From the NCBI GenBank assembly GCA_027621405.1, contig JAQCBT010000001.1, forward strand, positions 124,001 through 188,000: a stretch of DNA of 64,000 nucleotides, written 5' to 3'. Positions 1 to 8,532 of the stretch are shown here, piece after piece; positions within the stretch are counted from its first letter, which is position 1; each line of letters begins with the position of its first letter. Source of the stretch: Pseudomonadota bacterium. GTDB lineage: Bacteria > Pseudomonadota > Gammaproteobacteria > Pseudomonadales > Pseudohongiellaceae. Under the pieces are notes generated by a model. It made no database searches. It was given only the letters and a program-made list of their open reading frames with translations, and was not told the origin of the DNA. Both the position numbers and the translations under genes were made by a program.

Positions 1-60
1 CACGTGGCCGCCTTTGTAGAAGCAGTTCATGAACTCTCCATCGGTTACCACCAGGAATGA
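1..60 (+). CDS. possible C-terminal end of an upstream gene (partial)
   Basis: Frame 1 is open from the window edge to a TGA at 58-60 and would encode the last 19 residues of a protein (ending SIGYHQE). It overlaps the folK start by 32 nt. The fragment is too short to assign to a family, and I cannot tell whether the frame is truly coding. Confidence 0.25.
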   Translation, partial: HVAAFVEAVHELSIGYHQE

Positions 61-589
61 GGCAGCCGGCATCACGGCCTACATAGGCCTTGGTGCAAAC
101 CTGGAATCCATCGCTGGCAGCCCCCAACAGACTCTCTCCTATGCTGCCGAGCGTTTGGCGCAATTCAGTGAGGGCGGGTTCAGGCTTTCTCGAATCTATT
201 CCTCGACTCCACAGGATTGTCCGCCGGGATCCCCCAGCTTCTGCAATGCAGTCGCAGAACTGCATCTGGCTGTGGGCACGACGCCGGAATTCCTGCTCTC
301 GGAGCTGCAGAGCCTGGAATATGAGCTGGGCCGCGTGCGTTCAGGCATTCCCAATGAGGCCCGGGCCCTGGACCTGGATTTGCTGACATTTGGCGACATT
401 GAATTGTTTTGCGAGGACCTGGTTCTGCCCCACCCCAGGGCGCATCAGCGAGGTTTCGTGCTCGCGCCCCTGGCAGAACTGGCGCCGGACCTGCTGCTAC
501 CCGGACAGACCCGGACAGTCCGCGAGCTACTAAGCGACCTACCCGAGGATCCCCTCCTGATCCCTTTAGGCATGCAAAAATCCATTTAA
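29..589 (+). CDS. folK: 2-amino-4-hydroxy-6-hydroxymethyldihydropteridine pyrophosphokinase
   Basis: HPPK transfers pyrophosphate from ATP to hydroxymethyl-dihydropterin, the step before dihydropteroate synthase in cytosolic folate synthesis. The 186-residue product has the family signatures in order: YIGLGANL near residue 18, FCNAVAEL near 71, the catalytic and metal-binding RALDLDLLTFGD at 112-123, and LPHPRAHQRGFVLAPL at 133-148. Length is slightly above the usual 160 because of a short N-terminal extension. The ATG at 29 is the only ATG before the first motif. Its pathway partner folP is about 15 kb downstream in this window, so the folate genes are not clustered. Confidence 0.95.
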   Translation: MNSPSVTTRNEAAGITAYIGLGANLESIAGSPQQTLSYAAERLAQFSEGGFRLSRIYSSTPQDCPPGSPSFCNAVAELHLAVGTTPEFLLSELQSLEYELGRVRSGIPNEARALDLDLLTFGDIELFCEDLVLPHPRAHQRGFVLAPLAELAPDLLLPGQTRTVRELLSDLPEDPLLIPLGMQKSI

Positions 590-778
590 TTCAACAAGAT
601 AGAATATTTGGCAGCAGACAGGGCCGAGCATCCGCTGGGGTTCGGAATCTGCTATTTTCCCACAACAAAGATATGTAATTAGTTCCCCGGAATTGCTAGA
701 CTTAGAGAGTGTTTAGGAGCCTTTACTGAAAGCTCCGCCGAAAGTAAAACACCTAAAGAAAAACTGGTTAAGAAACCA

Positions 779-1690
779 ATGAGCCGCCAACAGAACCCAC
801 AATCTGCGTCAGGCTACAGGCTTGCCCCTGTGGCAACGGCCCTGCTGTGCGCTTTTGCCAGTTCTTCGGCAATGGCTCAGGATGTTGATGTACTCGACAG
901 CTTCCGGGTAGCACCCTCATCGATTCTCAGTAAAGCAACACCGATATTTGAGGTGGCGAGAGATGTCGAGGCCAGGGATTTTCGCGGCGGACTGGTGGAA
1001 GATGCGCTTAACTTTAACCTGGGCGTAAAAATCACGCCGATTACTGGACTGGATTTGCAGGCCGACGCATGGCGTCAGGAAATTGCCGATGCTCCAGCGG
1101 TAACCGTGAACTCGGGTTTCGATCAAAACCTGCCACAGTTGTACATCGATGATTCAGCGATCAATGAATTTAATGTGGAAAACCCACTACTGGGATCCCA
1201 ACTGCAAACCAGCGGTTTCGACCTGGGGGCTTCCTACGTATGGGACACGTCCCGCTTCGGTCAGTTTACGCTTAGCACCAAGACCACTTACGTGCAGGAC
1301 TTTGAAAACCGGGGCTCACTCCTCGATCTGCTGAATGAAGATGTCGCTGGCATCGAAGATCAGGTTATCAGCCCCGAATTACAGAGCAGCCTGATGTTGA
1401 CCTGGCAGTTGGGCAATCACACTGCCAGCGCCATAACCAATTATTTCGATTCCTTCAAGGATATCAGCGAGCTCGACATCGAAGAGATCAATGCCCTCGT
1501 TGATGACATCACTACCATAGACCTGCAATACGGCTACAGTGTGGAAACCGGCTCGAACAAACGAGCAGTAATCTCATTCGGAATCCGTAACGTGTTTGAT
1601 GAAAAGACAGCCCAATTGCTGAATTCATCAACCCGTATACTAGATCAGAATGGTCGGGTCGCTTACGGTTCTATCAAATACCAGTTCTAG
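779..1690 (+). CDS. TonB-dependent receptor remnant lacking the plug domain
   Basis: This 303-residue protein starts with a clear signal peptide (cleavage near AMAQ, residue 34). It continues almost directly into what looks like the last third of a TonB-dependent receptor barrel: NFNLGVKITPITGLDLQAD near residue 80, and a C-terminal FGIRNVFDEKT...YGSIKYQF with the terminal Phe expected of BAM substrates. There is no TonB box and no plug, and full receptors are 600-1000 residues. The reading frame is intact and the start is preceded by a purine-rich stretch. It may be an internally deleted receptor still made as a small outer-membrane barrel, or a decaying gene. It is a single gene with its own downstream terminator. 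Confidence 0.7.
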   Translation: MSRQQNPQSASGYRLAPVATALLCAFASSSAMAQDVDVLDSFRVAPSSILSKATPIFEVARDVEARDFRGGLVEDALNFNLGVKITPITGLDLQADAWRQEIADAPAVTVNSGFDQNLPQLYIDDSAINEFNVENPLLGSQLQTSGFDLGASYVWDTSRFGQFTLSTKTTYVQDFENRGSLLDLLNEDVAGIEDQVISPELQSSLMLTWQLGNHTASAITNYFDSFKDISELDIEEINALVDDITTIDLQYGYSVETGSNKRAVISFGIRNVFDEKTAQLLNSSTRILDQNGRVAYGSIKYQF

Positions 1691-1720
1691 CTCCTCACCT
1701 GCCATTTAAGACTTAAGTGA

Positions 1721-1740
1721 AGCGCCCCGGCGCTTTTTTT
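1721..1740 (+). terminator. intrinsic terminator of the plug-less receptor gene
   Basis: AGCGCC and GGCGCT arms with a CC loop are followed by seven T residues, 30 bp after the stop codon of the upstream gene. Confidence 0.8.
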
Positions 1741-1746
1741 GCGGGC

Positions 1747-1770
1747 AAAAAAAACCCCGAAGGATCGGGG
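1747..1770 (-). terminator. intrinsic terminator of comF
   Basis: Read on the minus strand, CCCCGA and TCGGGG arms enclose a 4-nt loop and run into a tract of eight T residues. It lies 150 bp past the comF stop and back to back with the plus-strand terminator. Confidence 0.75.
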
Positions 1771-1920
1771 TTAAAGGTCTGCTCTTTCAAAACTGCTGGT
1801 CATCCCACAACGTAACCAACGCGCAATAAACACGAAGTCTGATGGATGCCAATTATAGGCAAGCGCTTCAATCCCGCTGTGCGGCGGGTCACAAATCTGT
1901 TGAGATTTGAGTTCGAAATA

Positions 1921-2616
1921 TCACGAGCAGGTGCGGGCGACGCACAATACCTGCACCCGTGGTATTCCGTGCCGTTTGAGCAATCTGGCCAGGCTGTTTA
2001 CTGTGGTCATGGTAGTAACCACATCATCGACTATTGTGACGCTGTTCACCTTCGTCATTATCACCCTGTTATCGATAGCAAAAGCACCGCGCAGGTTCTG
2101 TCGCCTGGCTGTGACCGAAGGCTGCATGGATTGTGCGGGTGTATGATGTGATTTGCGCAGCACTCGATTACAGCAGCGGATACCGAGTTCGCGGGACAGC
2201 TGTCGGGTCAATTCCCAGGATTGATTGAACCCTCTGCCACAGAAGCGCCTGTAGGACACGGGTACGGGGACGAGCAAATCAGCCTGCAGGTCATCGAATT
2301 TCAATGCCATGAGTTTGGCGAGACACATTCCGATGTCCAGTCGCTGCCTATGCTTGAAACCATTGATCAGTTCCTTCACAGGAGAGTTGTAGGAGAAGAG
2401 CGCTCGACACTCATCCACGGGGAACTGGATTCCAATACACTTTCCGCAGCGGCCGTCACGCAGAGTTTCCGTGGCAAAGGGTAGGCCGCAACGCGCGCAC
2501 GTAGAGCTGAGCCAGGGTAATTGTGATTCGCAGGTCGGACAGAGTGAAATCGCCCGTGAACATGTCCTCAGGCATACCAGGCAATTTGTAGGAAAGATGC
2601 CAGAAATCACAGACAT
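1921..2616 (-). CDS. comF: ComF family phosphoribosyltransferase-like protein
   Basis: ComF/GntX proteins join an N-terminal Cys-rich zinc-binding segment to a type I phosphoribosyltransferase fold. They are linked to DNA uptake and use of DNA as a nutrient, though the enzymatic role is not settled. Two CxxC pairs (CLVC, CPTC) and CARCG lie in the first 50 residues, and the PRPP-loop equivalent VTIVDDVVTT is near the C-terminus. I chose the ATG at 2616 (231 residues), because the family starts about ten residues before the first Cys. An in-frame ATG at 2694 would add 26 unconserved residues. No biotin genes adjoin it, unlike in many gammaproteobacteria. Confidence 0.85.
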   Translation of the reverse strand: MSVISGIFPTNCLVCLRTCSRAISLCPTCESQLPWLSSTCARCGLPFATETLRDGRCGKCIGIQFPVDECRALFSYNSPVKELINGFKHRQRLDIGMCLAKLMALKFDDLQADLLVPVPVSYRRFCGRGFNQSWELTRQLSRELGIRCCNRVLRKSHHTPAQSMQPSVTARRQNLRGAFAIDNRVIMTKVNSVTIVDDVVTTMTTVNSLARLLKRHGIPRVQVLCVARTCS

Positions 2617-2748
2617 AATTGAATACGGCGACCATGTCGTTGTTGGCTGCCTGGGCGCTGTTTTGGCAGATACGGATTGAATATAGGCAGGCAATGGAAT
2701 TTCGCCAAGCTATCGCCGCAACTAGTTCAAGGTGGGCAAGCCTTTTCA

Positions 2749-2754
2749 TATAAT
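2749..2754 (+). promoter_or_regulatory. -10 box of a likely promoter for the acyl-CoA dehydrogenase gene
   Basis: A perfect TATAAT lies 39 bp upstream of the ATG. The -35 position (TTCAAG at 2726-2731, 17-bp spacing) is poor, so an activator may be needed. Confidence 0.45.
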
Positions 2755-2793
2755 GGACGCTCGATTTATTTGGATTAGATGGGGACAAGACTC

Positions 2794-4590
2794 ATGGCCG
2801 CTTATCGAGCACCGCTGGCAGACATGCGTTTTCTGCTCGCCAATGTTTTCGCTGCAGAAGAACTGTTTGCCAGCATGCCTGTAACCGAAGAAGTTTCCGA
2901 GGATCTGATTTCAGCGATACTGGAAGAAGCAGGCAAGATCGCGGAAGGTTTGCTTGCGCCGATCAATCAGTCCGGGGACCAGCAGGCCTGCACCTGGAAC
3001 GATGGCGAGGTGACCACACCGACTGGATTCAAGGACGCCTACAGGGCCTACGCAGAGGGTGGTTGGGCGGGACTGACCGGCGCCGTGGATTATGGTGGCC
3101 AGGGCATGCCCAAGCTGTTGTCGGCTTTGATAGAGGAAATGTTCTTTGCAGCCAATTCCTCCTTCGCCCTGTATGCCATTCTGAATACAGGTGCCACGCT
3201 GACCTTGAGCGAGCATGCCAGTGAGGAACTGAAGGCCCGTTATCTACCGAAGATGTATGAGGGTGTCTGGTCAGGCACCATGTGTCTCACCGAACCCCAC
3301 GCCGGCACCGATCTGGGAATTATCCGCACTAAAGCTGTTCCCGAAGAGGATGGCAGCTATCGCATAACCGGCACCAAGATTTTTATCACGGCTGGCGAGC
3401 ATGATCTCACGGAAAACATTATTCATCTCGTGCTGGCCAAATTGCCCGATGCACCTCCCGGGCCTCGCGGCATCTCCCTGTTCCTGGTACCTCGAAACAT
3501 GGTGGACGAAAATTCCGAGCTAACAGGCGAGAGGAACAACGTGAGCTGTGGATCCATAGAACACAAGATGGGTATAAGGGCCTCGGCTACCTGTGTGATG
3601 AACTTCGACGGCGCCAGGGGCTGGTTGGTGGGCGAACTCAACAACGGCCTGTCCAATATGTTCACCATGATGAACTATGAAAGGCTTTCCATGGGATTAC
3701 AGGGAAACGGTCTTGCAGAGTCTTCCTACCAGACAGCGGCTCAATATGCGCGGGAGCGACTGCAGGGGAGGGCACCCTCGGGTGTACAGAACCCCGAAGC
3801 TGCGGCCGATCCTATTATCGTGCACCCCGATGTGCGGCGAATGCTACTCACCATGCGCGCCAATATCCTCGCAGGTCGAGCTTTGTCAATGTATGCCGCA
3901 CTGCAGCTCGATACTTCGCGCTTCCACCCTGACAATGCTGCTCGCGCACGAGCTGAGCAACTTGTAGCCTTGCTTATTCCCGTGCAAAAAGCCTATGCCT
4001 CCGACCGCGGCTTCGAAGCCTGCGTGCTCGGGCAACAGGTTCTTGGTGGACACGGCTACGTGGCCGAGTGGGGGCAGGAGCAGAATGTGCGTGATGCGCG
4101 AATCGCCCAGATCTATGAAGGCGCGAATGGCATCCAGGCCCTGGACTTGATGGGCCGCAAGACGGTGCGCAGTAACGGTGAATTGCTGGCGATATTGCTC
4201 GAAGAAATACACGAGTTCAGTGAGCAGGCCGGGACAGTAGTAGGTATGAACCGCTACCTGCCTGTGCTCGTTGAAGCCGGGGAGACAATCAAATCTGTGA
4301 CTAGAGAGCTTATTAGCAGGGCCGAAGACAACCCTGATGAAGTGGGAGCTGCGTCCTATGCCTATATGGAACTGTTGGGACTGGTGCTGTACGCCTTCAT
4401 GTGGCAACGAATTCTTGCCTCTGCGCTACAGCAGCGCAACGCCGGCGCAGGAGACCAGCAGCACCTGGGTGGTTTGATAAAGACAGGTGACTTTTTCTTT
4501 GCCAGATTGTGGCCGAAACACAAGTCGCTGGTAGCGGAAATTCAGGCTGGCGCGGAGTCGCTGATGGCCTTGAGCGCCGAAGAATTTTAG
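2794..4590 (+). CDS. acyl-CoA dehydrogenase, long form (DmdC/AcdA-like)
   Basis: FAD-dependent acyl-CoA dehydrogenases introduce the alpha-beta double bond into acyl-CoA thioesters in fatty-acid or related oxidation. This 598-residue form has the extra N-terminal segment (MAAYRAPLADMRFLL) and C-terminal extension of the group containing 3-methylmercaptopropionyl-CoA dehydrogenase DmdC. The flavin and substrate motifs CLTEPHAGTDLG and GGHGYVAEWGQEQNVRDARIAQIYEGANGIQALDLMGRK are intact. The ATG at 2794 is chosen over 2779 because GGGGA lies at proper spacing and the family begins MxxYxAPLxDM. Substrate cannot be fixed from sequence. DMSP breakdown is one possibility, but no other dmd gene is nearby. 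Confidence 0.9.
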   Translation: MAAYRAPLADMRFLLANVFAAEELFASMPVTEEVSEDLISAILEEAGKIAEGLLAPINQSGDQQACTWNDGEVTTPTGFKDAYRAYAEGGWAGLTGAVDYGGQGMPKLLSALIEEMFFAANSSFALYAILNTGATLTLSEHASEELKARYLPKMYEGVWSGTMCLTEPHAGTDLGIIRTKAVPEEDGSYRITGTKIFITAGEHDLTENIIHLVLAKLPDAPPGPRGISLFLVPRNMVDENSELTGERNNVSCGSIEHKMGIRASATCVMNFDGARGWLVGELNNGLSNMFTMMNYERLSMGLQGNGLAESSYQTAAQYARERLQGRAPSGVQNPEAAADPIIVHPDVRRMLLTMRANILAGRALSMYAALQLDTSRFHPDNAARARAEQLVALLIPVQKAYASDRGFEACVLGQQVLGGHGYVAEWGQEQNVRDARIAQIYEGANGIQALDLMGRKTVRSNGELLAILLEEIHEFSEQAGTVVGMNRYLPVLVEAGETIKSVTRELISRAEDNPDEVGAASYAYMELLGLVLYAFMWQRILASALQQRNAGAGDQQHLGGLIKTGDFFFARLWPKHKSLVAEIQAGAESLMALSAEEF

Positions 4591-4644
4591 GAGCGTATTG
4601 AGTAGATGGGAAGGAGCTGAATCAGGAATTCATGGAATAGGTAA

Positions 4645-5451
4645 TCAGATCACCCACTCCATGTTGTCCGAAAATAGCTGCTTGAACAATTCCAGATTTT
4701 CCCCATCTTCACCGATGAGCACCAGGTTGCCTTCTTCCATCGGAACGATCATGCCACGGAAACGATCATCCTGGATACGGTATTCAGATTCCACCGGGCT
4801 GTTATTAATCACGATTATACTAACAGCACCTTCCTCACCACGTAACATCAGGTGGGCACTGCTATAAGCCTGCAATACGATACAGGGGTTGGCGTAATAG
4901 ACTGGACTATTCTGCTGCAGAGTCGATGCCAGCTGAACTCCAGCTGACAACATGATCTCGCTCACGTCATTCCATTGCACTGTGACCAGGTCGTTTCCGG
5001 CATTGATCGCCGCTATTTCGTTGCTTTCATGGTAGAGGTGATTGATCATTTCCTCGCCCAGCGCGACCTCGAGCTCATTCTGCCCAGGCTCAAACGTCAA
5101 GGTGAATACCACACCGATCACCAGCAGCAGACTGGCCGCCATGGCATAGTACTGAAAGAAGCTGGCTGCGTTGGCCGCAGAGTTGTCGACTGCGGGCACC
5201 ACCGATTCTACCCTGGCTGCCTGCTCCTCGTTACTTTGGGCATTGCGGCTGGGGATTTGCAATAAGGATTCCCTGAGGCCTTTGGGAACCACCACACCCT
5301 TGAGCACAGAGGCTATCTCAGTCTCCATGAGCCGGGTCTGGTCGATAATCTTCTGATAGGCGGGATTATCCCTGGCAAGATCCAGGAGTTCCTGGTCAGG
5401 CGCACCGGGGTTGGCGTAGACCCGTTCGCGAAATTCTGATTCTTCCATCAC
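4645..5451 (-). CDS. DUF3379-family membrane anti-sigma factor
   Basis: The 268-residue protein starts with the short helical segment typical of DUF3379 proteins (EFRERVYANPGAPDQELLDLARDNP). One hydrophobic stretch near residues 101-122 is a likely transmembrane helix, and about 145 further residues would be periplasmic. Family members are encoded directly after ECF sigma factors and are thought to hold them at the membrane. Here the partner ends 124 bp upstream on the same strand. The signal sensed is unknown. The predicted periplasmic part has no recognised domain. Confidence 0.75.
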   Translation of the reverse strand: MMEESEFRERVYANPGAPDQELLDLARDNPAYQKIIDQTRLMETEIASVLKGVVVPKGLRESLLQIPSRNAQSNEEQAARVESVVPAVDNSAANAASFFQYYAMAASLLLVIGVVFTLTFEPGQNELEVALGEEMINHLYHESNEIAAINAGNDLVTVQWNDVSEIMLSAGVQLASTLQQNSPVYYANPCIVLQAYSSAHLMLRGEEGAVSIIVINNSPVESEYRIQDDRFRGMIVPMEEGNLVLIGEDGENLELFKQLFSDNMEWVI

Positions 5452-5500
5452 TTGTCTCGTTTGTTGCTCTCGAACTGTTCTGTAGCAGTTGTCCGCTCTC

Positions 5501-5530
5501 TATGTGTCTCAACATGTCTCTGCATGTCTT
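5501..5530. repeat. three imperfect 10-bp tandem units
   Basis: TATGTGTCTC, AACATGTCTC and TGCATGTCTT follow one another without gaps between the sigma and anti-sigma genes. The period equals about one helical turn. The function is unknown and it may be chance. Confidence 0.35.
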
Positions 5531-5575
5531 GCTTGATACCCGGTTCTGGCTCCTCGTTGCCACAACGCAGGACTG

Positions 5576-6106
5576 TCATTCGTCTTCCAGATCCGTATCC
5601 AGACCGAATTCCTGCTTCAGTTGGCTTCGTGCCCGGAACAGCCTGGTCATGACGGTATTGTTATTCAGGCCCAGGATATCGGCGATTTCCTTGCCGCTAA
5701 AACCTCCCACTACCTGCAATAACAACGGCTCGCGATAGTCGCTCTCTAATCGATTAATCGCATTGTGCAACAGCTCCCGATCCATCTTGCTTTCAGGCTC
5801 CTCGCTGTCTGATTCCGCGATGGCCTGGTCCTCGATGTCCACCAGGTCTGGCCGGTAGCGCTCATAGAGCCGCGCGTTTTCCCGTCGCAGGATGGTAAAC
5901 AGCCAGGCCTTGGCCGCCTTGTCGTTTTGCAGACTGTCAAGAGACCGCCAGGCACGCAAAAATGTTTCCTGAACAAGGTCCTGGGCCAATGGCTGGTTCT
6001 TGCAAAGCCAGTACGCATAGCGGTACACGTCCTGGTAGAGTTCCGAAACCAGGGACTCGTAACGCTGCTGCTTGTTACTTCCTTCTAAGACCGGGGTGTC
6101 GCTCAT
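5576..6106 (-). CDS. ECF-type RNA polymerase sigma factor
   Basis: A 176-residue sigma-70 family protein with region 2 near residues 20-85 (YRYAYWLCKNQPLAQDLVQETFLRAW, the core-binding and -10 recognising helices). Region 4 is near 110-165 (EPLLLQVVGGFSGKEIADILGLNNNTVMTRLFRAR, a helix-turn-helix). Regions 1 and 3 are absent, as in ECF factors. It is followed by its probable DUF3379 anti-sigma factor. Such pairs usually autoregulate, and the intergenic region shared with dapB (6107-6308) is where its promoter should lie, though I could not identify the box. Confidence 0.9.
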   Translation of the reverse strand: MSDTPVLEGSNKQQRYESLVSELYQDVYRYAYWLCKNQPLAQDLVQETFLRAWRSLDSLQNDKAAKAWLFTILRRENARLYERYRPDLVDIEDQAIAESDSEEPESKMDRELLHNAINRLESDYREPLLLQVVGGFSGKEIADILGLNNNTVMTRLFRARSQLKQEFGLDTDLEDE

Positions 6107-6308
6107 TAATTTTCAGAATACTCGGGGAAATACTGGACTGTAGTCTGCGGTCCTGAAAACTGTGGAATTCATCAGGCTCCAAATGCGGCCCTGAGTGTGC
6201 CTGTTTAATAGGAGCGCTTCAAGTTAAAGGGATTCAAGCGGGCCGCAGAGGTGACCGCATGTGTGGCGGGACGGTATACTTGCCGGCTTCTGCAAGGGGT
6301 TGGTGGAC

Positions 6309-7109
6309 ATGACGAAGGTTGCAATCGCCGGTGCCGCGGGGCGGATGGGGCGTACTCTCATACAGGCTGTGGATGCGGACGGATCCGGGCTCAAGCTCGC
6401 GGCTGCGACTGTGCTTGCCGATGATCCATGTCTTGGCGTAGATGCTGGCCTGCTGGCAATTGGCAAGCAACTCGATGTGAAAACCGTCGCCAGTCTGGCG
6501 GATGCGGACGATTTTGATGTCCTGATCGATTTCACCTCCACCGAGGCAAGCCTCGCCCACCTGGATTACTGCCGCGAACGGGGCAAGGCCATGGTGCTTG
6601 GTACCACGGGCTTTACCCCCGAACAGCAGCGACAGATCAATGGCTTACAGGATCTGCGCCTGGTATTTGCTCCGAACATGAGCGTGGGCGTGAATCTGTG
6701 CCTGTCCTTGCTGGAGAAGGCCGCCAGTGTGTTGGGGGACAGCGTCGATATCGAAATCAGCGAGGCCCACCATCGCTTCAAGAAGGATGCGCCTTCCGGG
6801 ACCGCGTTGAAGATGGGACAGGTGATCGCTGACACACTCGGCCGTGATCTGCAGAAGGTTGCAATATACGGACGGGAAGGAGTGGGCGAGGAGCGTGACC
6901 GTGCAACCATCGGGTTTTCAACTGTGCGGGCGGGAGATATCGTAGGTGATCACACCGTGACTTTCGCCAGTCTCGGTGAACGGGTTGAAATCACCCACAA
7001 GGCGAGTTCCCGAATGACCTTCGCAAGTGGCGCAGTGCGAGCGGCTGGCTGGGTCGTGAATCAATCACCGGGTGTGTACTCGATGACACAGGTTCTGGGG
7101 CTGGATTGA
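6309..7109 (+). CDS. dapB: 4-hydroxy-tetrahydrodipicolinate reductase
   Basis: DapB reduces hydroxy-tetrahydrodipicolinate with NAD(P)H in the diaminopimelate/lysine pathway, feeding peptidoglycan synthesis. The nucleotide-binding [15 protein letters not shown] opens the protein. LGTTGF and the catalytic [19 protein letters not shown] are intact. Length is 266 residues, normal for the family. The ATG at 6309 is chosen because the Rossmann motif normally starts within five residues of Met; the upstream in-frame start adds a 16-residue segment with no similarity. It starts the conserved block with carAB, but dnaKJ, its usual upstream neighbours, are absent. Confidence 0.95.
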   Translation: MTKVAIAGAAGRMGRTLIQAVDADGSGLKLAAATVLADDPCLGVDAGLLAIGKQLDVKTVASLADADDFDVLIDFTSTEASLAHLDYCRERGKAMVLGTTGFTPEQQRQINGLQDLRLVFAPNMSVGVNLCLSLLEKAASVLGDSVDIEISEAHHRFKKDAPSGTALKMGQVIADTLGRDLQKVAIYGREGVGEERDRATIGFSTVRAGDIVGDHTVTFASLGERVEITHKASSRMTFASGAVRAAGWVVNQSPGVYSMTQVLGLD

Positions 7110-7149
7110 GCCTGAAAATAATCATTTGCTGATTCGAGGTCGTTGTACG

Positions 7150-7179
7150 TAGACAGGCGAGGGGTAAATTCTGTAGAAT
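7150..7179 (+). promoter_or_regulatory. predicted sigma-70 promoter of the carA leader
   Basis: TAGACA (7150-7155, one mismatch to TTGACA), an 18-bp spacer and TAGAAT (7174-7179, one mismatch to TATAAT). It lies after dapB and before the leader terminator, giving a transcript start near 7186 and a leader of about 148 nt. Confidence 0.6.
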
Positions 7180-7190
7180 TAACTCTCAGT

Positions 7191-7232
7191 ATGTTGAGTA
7201 CTGTAACCCCTAACAGCAGACGAATTTTGTAA
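7191..7232 (+). CDS. candidate 13-residue leader peptide upstream of carA
   Basis: ATG at 7191 opens a reading frame for [13 protein letters not shown] that stops at TAA 7230-7232, overlapping the first bases of the downstream terminator stem. It contains adjacent Arg codons (AGA CGA), apt because carbamoyl phosphate feeds arginine. No convincing Shine-Dalgarno precedes it, and the predicted transcript start is only about 5 nt upstream, so it would be translated from a nearly leaderless mRNA. It could be chance. Confidence 0.4.
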   Translation: MLSTVTPNSRRIL

Positions 7233-7268
7233 AAAGCGGAGGCGAGATTTCTCTCCTCCGCTTTTTTT
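7231..7268 (+). terminator. intrinsic terminator or attenuator in the carA leader
   Basis: Arms AAAAAGCGGAGG and CCTCCGCTTTTT enclose a 12-nt loop and end in a T-run, a strong bidirectional terminator shape. It stands downstream of the predicted carA promoter, so it would act as an attenuator for carA as well as a terminator for dapB. Confidence 0.8.
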
Positions 7269-7333
7269 CGCCTGTAAAAAACACAATAACCTCTGATTGT
7301 TCAGGCAATCTAACCAGGAACGCAGGAGCAAGA

Positions 7334-8470
7334 GTGTCCATAACAGCAATATTGGCTTTGGAAGATGGCAGCCTGTTTCGAGGTATTGCTATCGGAGCCG
7401 AAGGTAGTGCCAGCGGTGAAGTGGTCTTCAATACTTCGATGACTGGCTATCAGGAAATCCTCACTGATCCATCCTACGCTAAGCAAATCGTCACCCTGAC
7501 GTATCCCCACATCGGAAATACCGGCACCAACGAAGAGGACAATGAGTCCACGGCAGTGTGGGCATCCGGCCTGGTAATTCGCGACCTGCCGGTACTTTCC
7601 AGTAACTGGCGCCAGGATCAGACCCTCGATGAATTTCTGCTGGCCCATAACGTGGTTGCCATCGCCGAGATCGATACTCGTCGTCTGACCCGACTCTTGC
7701 GAGACAAGGGGCCTCTTAATGGTGCAATTGTTTCCGGAGCAGAGCTGGAGAAGTTGGGCGAAGCGGGAGCATTGGAACTGGCAAAGGCCTTTCCCGGTTT
7801 GAAGGGCATGGACCTTGCCAAGGAAGTCTCCGTCAAAGAGCGCTACCGGTGGCAGGACGGTGTATGGAACATCAGCGAAGGCTACTCCGCGGCTCCGCCG
7901 TCGAAATTCAAGGTAGTGGCCTACGATTTTGGTGTGAAGCGCAACATCCTGCGTATGCTCGTTGAGCGGGGTTGTGATGTCACCGTGGTCCCCGCCCAGA
8001 CAGCGGCAGCAGATGTGTTGGCCATGAATCCCGACGGTGTGTTCCTCTCCAACGGGCCTGGTGACCCTGAGCCTTGTGACTACGCAATCGAAGCCATCAA
8101 GCAATTGTTGGATCAGAGCATGCCCATGTTCGGCATATGTCTCGGCTGCCAGCTAATGGCGCTGGCCTGTGGTGCCCGGACCATCAAGATGCAATTGGGA
8201 CATCACGGCGCCAACCATCCAGTGCAGGACTTGCGCAAGGGAACGGTGATGATCACCAGCCAGAACCACGGATTTGCCGTGGATGCGGAAACCCTGCCCG
8301 ACAACCTGGAAGCTACTCACAAATCGCTGTTCGATGGCTCATTGCAGGGTATCGAGCGCACAGACAAACCGGCGTTTGCCTTCCAGGGTCATCCTGAAGC
8401 CAGCCCCGGACCCCACGACGTTGCACCATTGTTCGATCATTTCATCGAGCTGATGGAGGCCGCCAGATAA
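7334..8470 (+). CDS. carA: carbamoyl-phosphate synthase, glutaminase subunit
   Basis: CarA hydrolyses glutamine and channels ammonia to CarB to make carbamoyl phosphate for pyrimidines and arginine. The N-terminal small-subunit domain (about 1-150) is followed by a class I amidotransferase domain. The triad is intact: Cys269 in GICLG, and His353 and Glu355 in QGHPEASPG, matching E. coli numbering. It starts at GTG, with GGAG 5 nt upstream. Length is 378 residues. It is followed by carB after 62 bp. The leader before it suggests attenuation. Confidence 0.97.
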   Translation: MSITAILALEDGSLFRGIAIGAEGSASGEVVFNTSMTGYQEILTDPSYAKQIVTLTYPHIGNTGTNEEDNESTAVWASGLVIRDLPVLSSNWRQDQTLDEFLLAHNVVAIAEIDTRRLTRLLRDKGPLNGAIVSGAELEKLGEAGALELAKAFPGLKGMDLAKEVSVKERYRWQDGVWNISEGYSAAPPSKFKVVAYDFGVKRNILRMLVERGCDVTVVPAQTAAADVLAMNPDGVFLSNGPGDPEPCDYAIEAIKQLLDQSMPMFGICLGCQLMALACGARTIKMQLGHHGANHPVQDLRKGTVMITSQNHGFAVDAETLPDNLEATHKSLFDGSLQGIERTDKPAFAFQGHPEASPGPHDVAPLFDHFIELMEAAR

Positions 8471-8532
8471 ACGAGGCATTGCCAGCAACCCAACGCATCG
8501 ATCAGTAGAACTCACTAAACCAGAAGATTTAT

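Noticed and set aside
2221-2484. Plus-strand frame opposite comF
   Set aside because: A shadow of the minus-strand comF, which has conserved Cys pairs and a PRTase motif.
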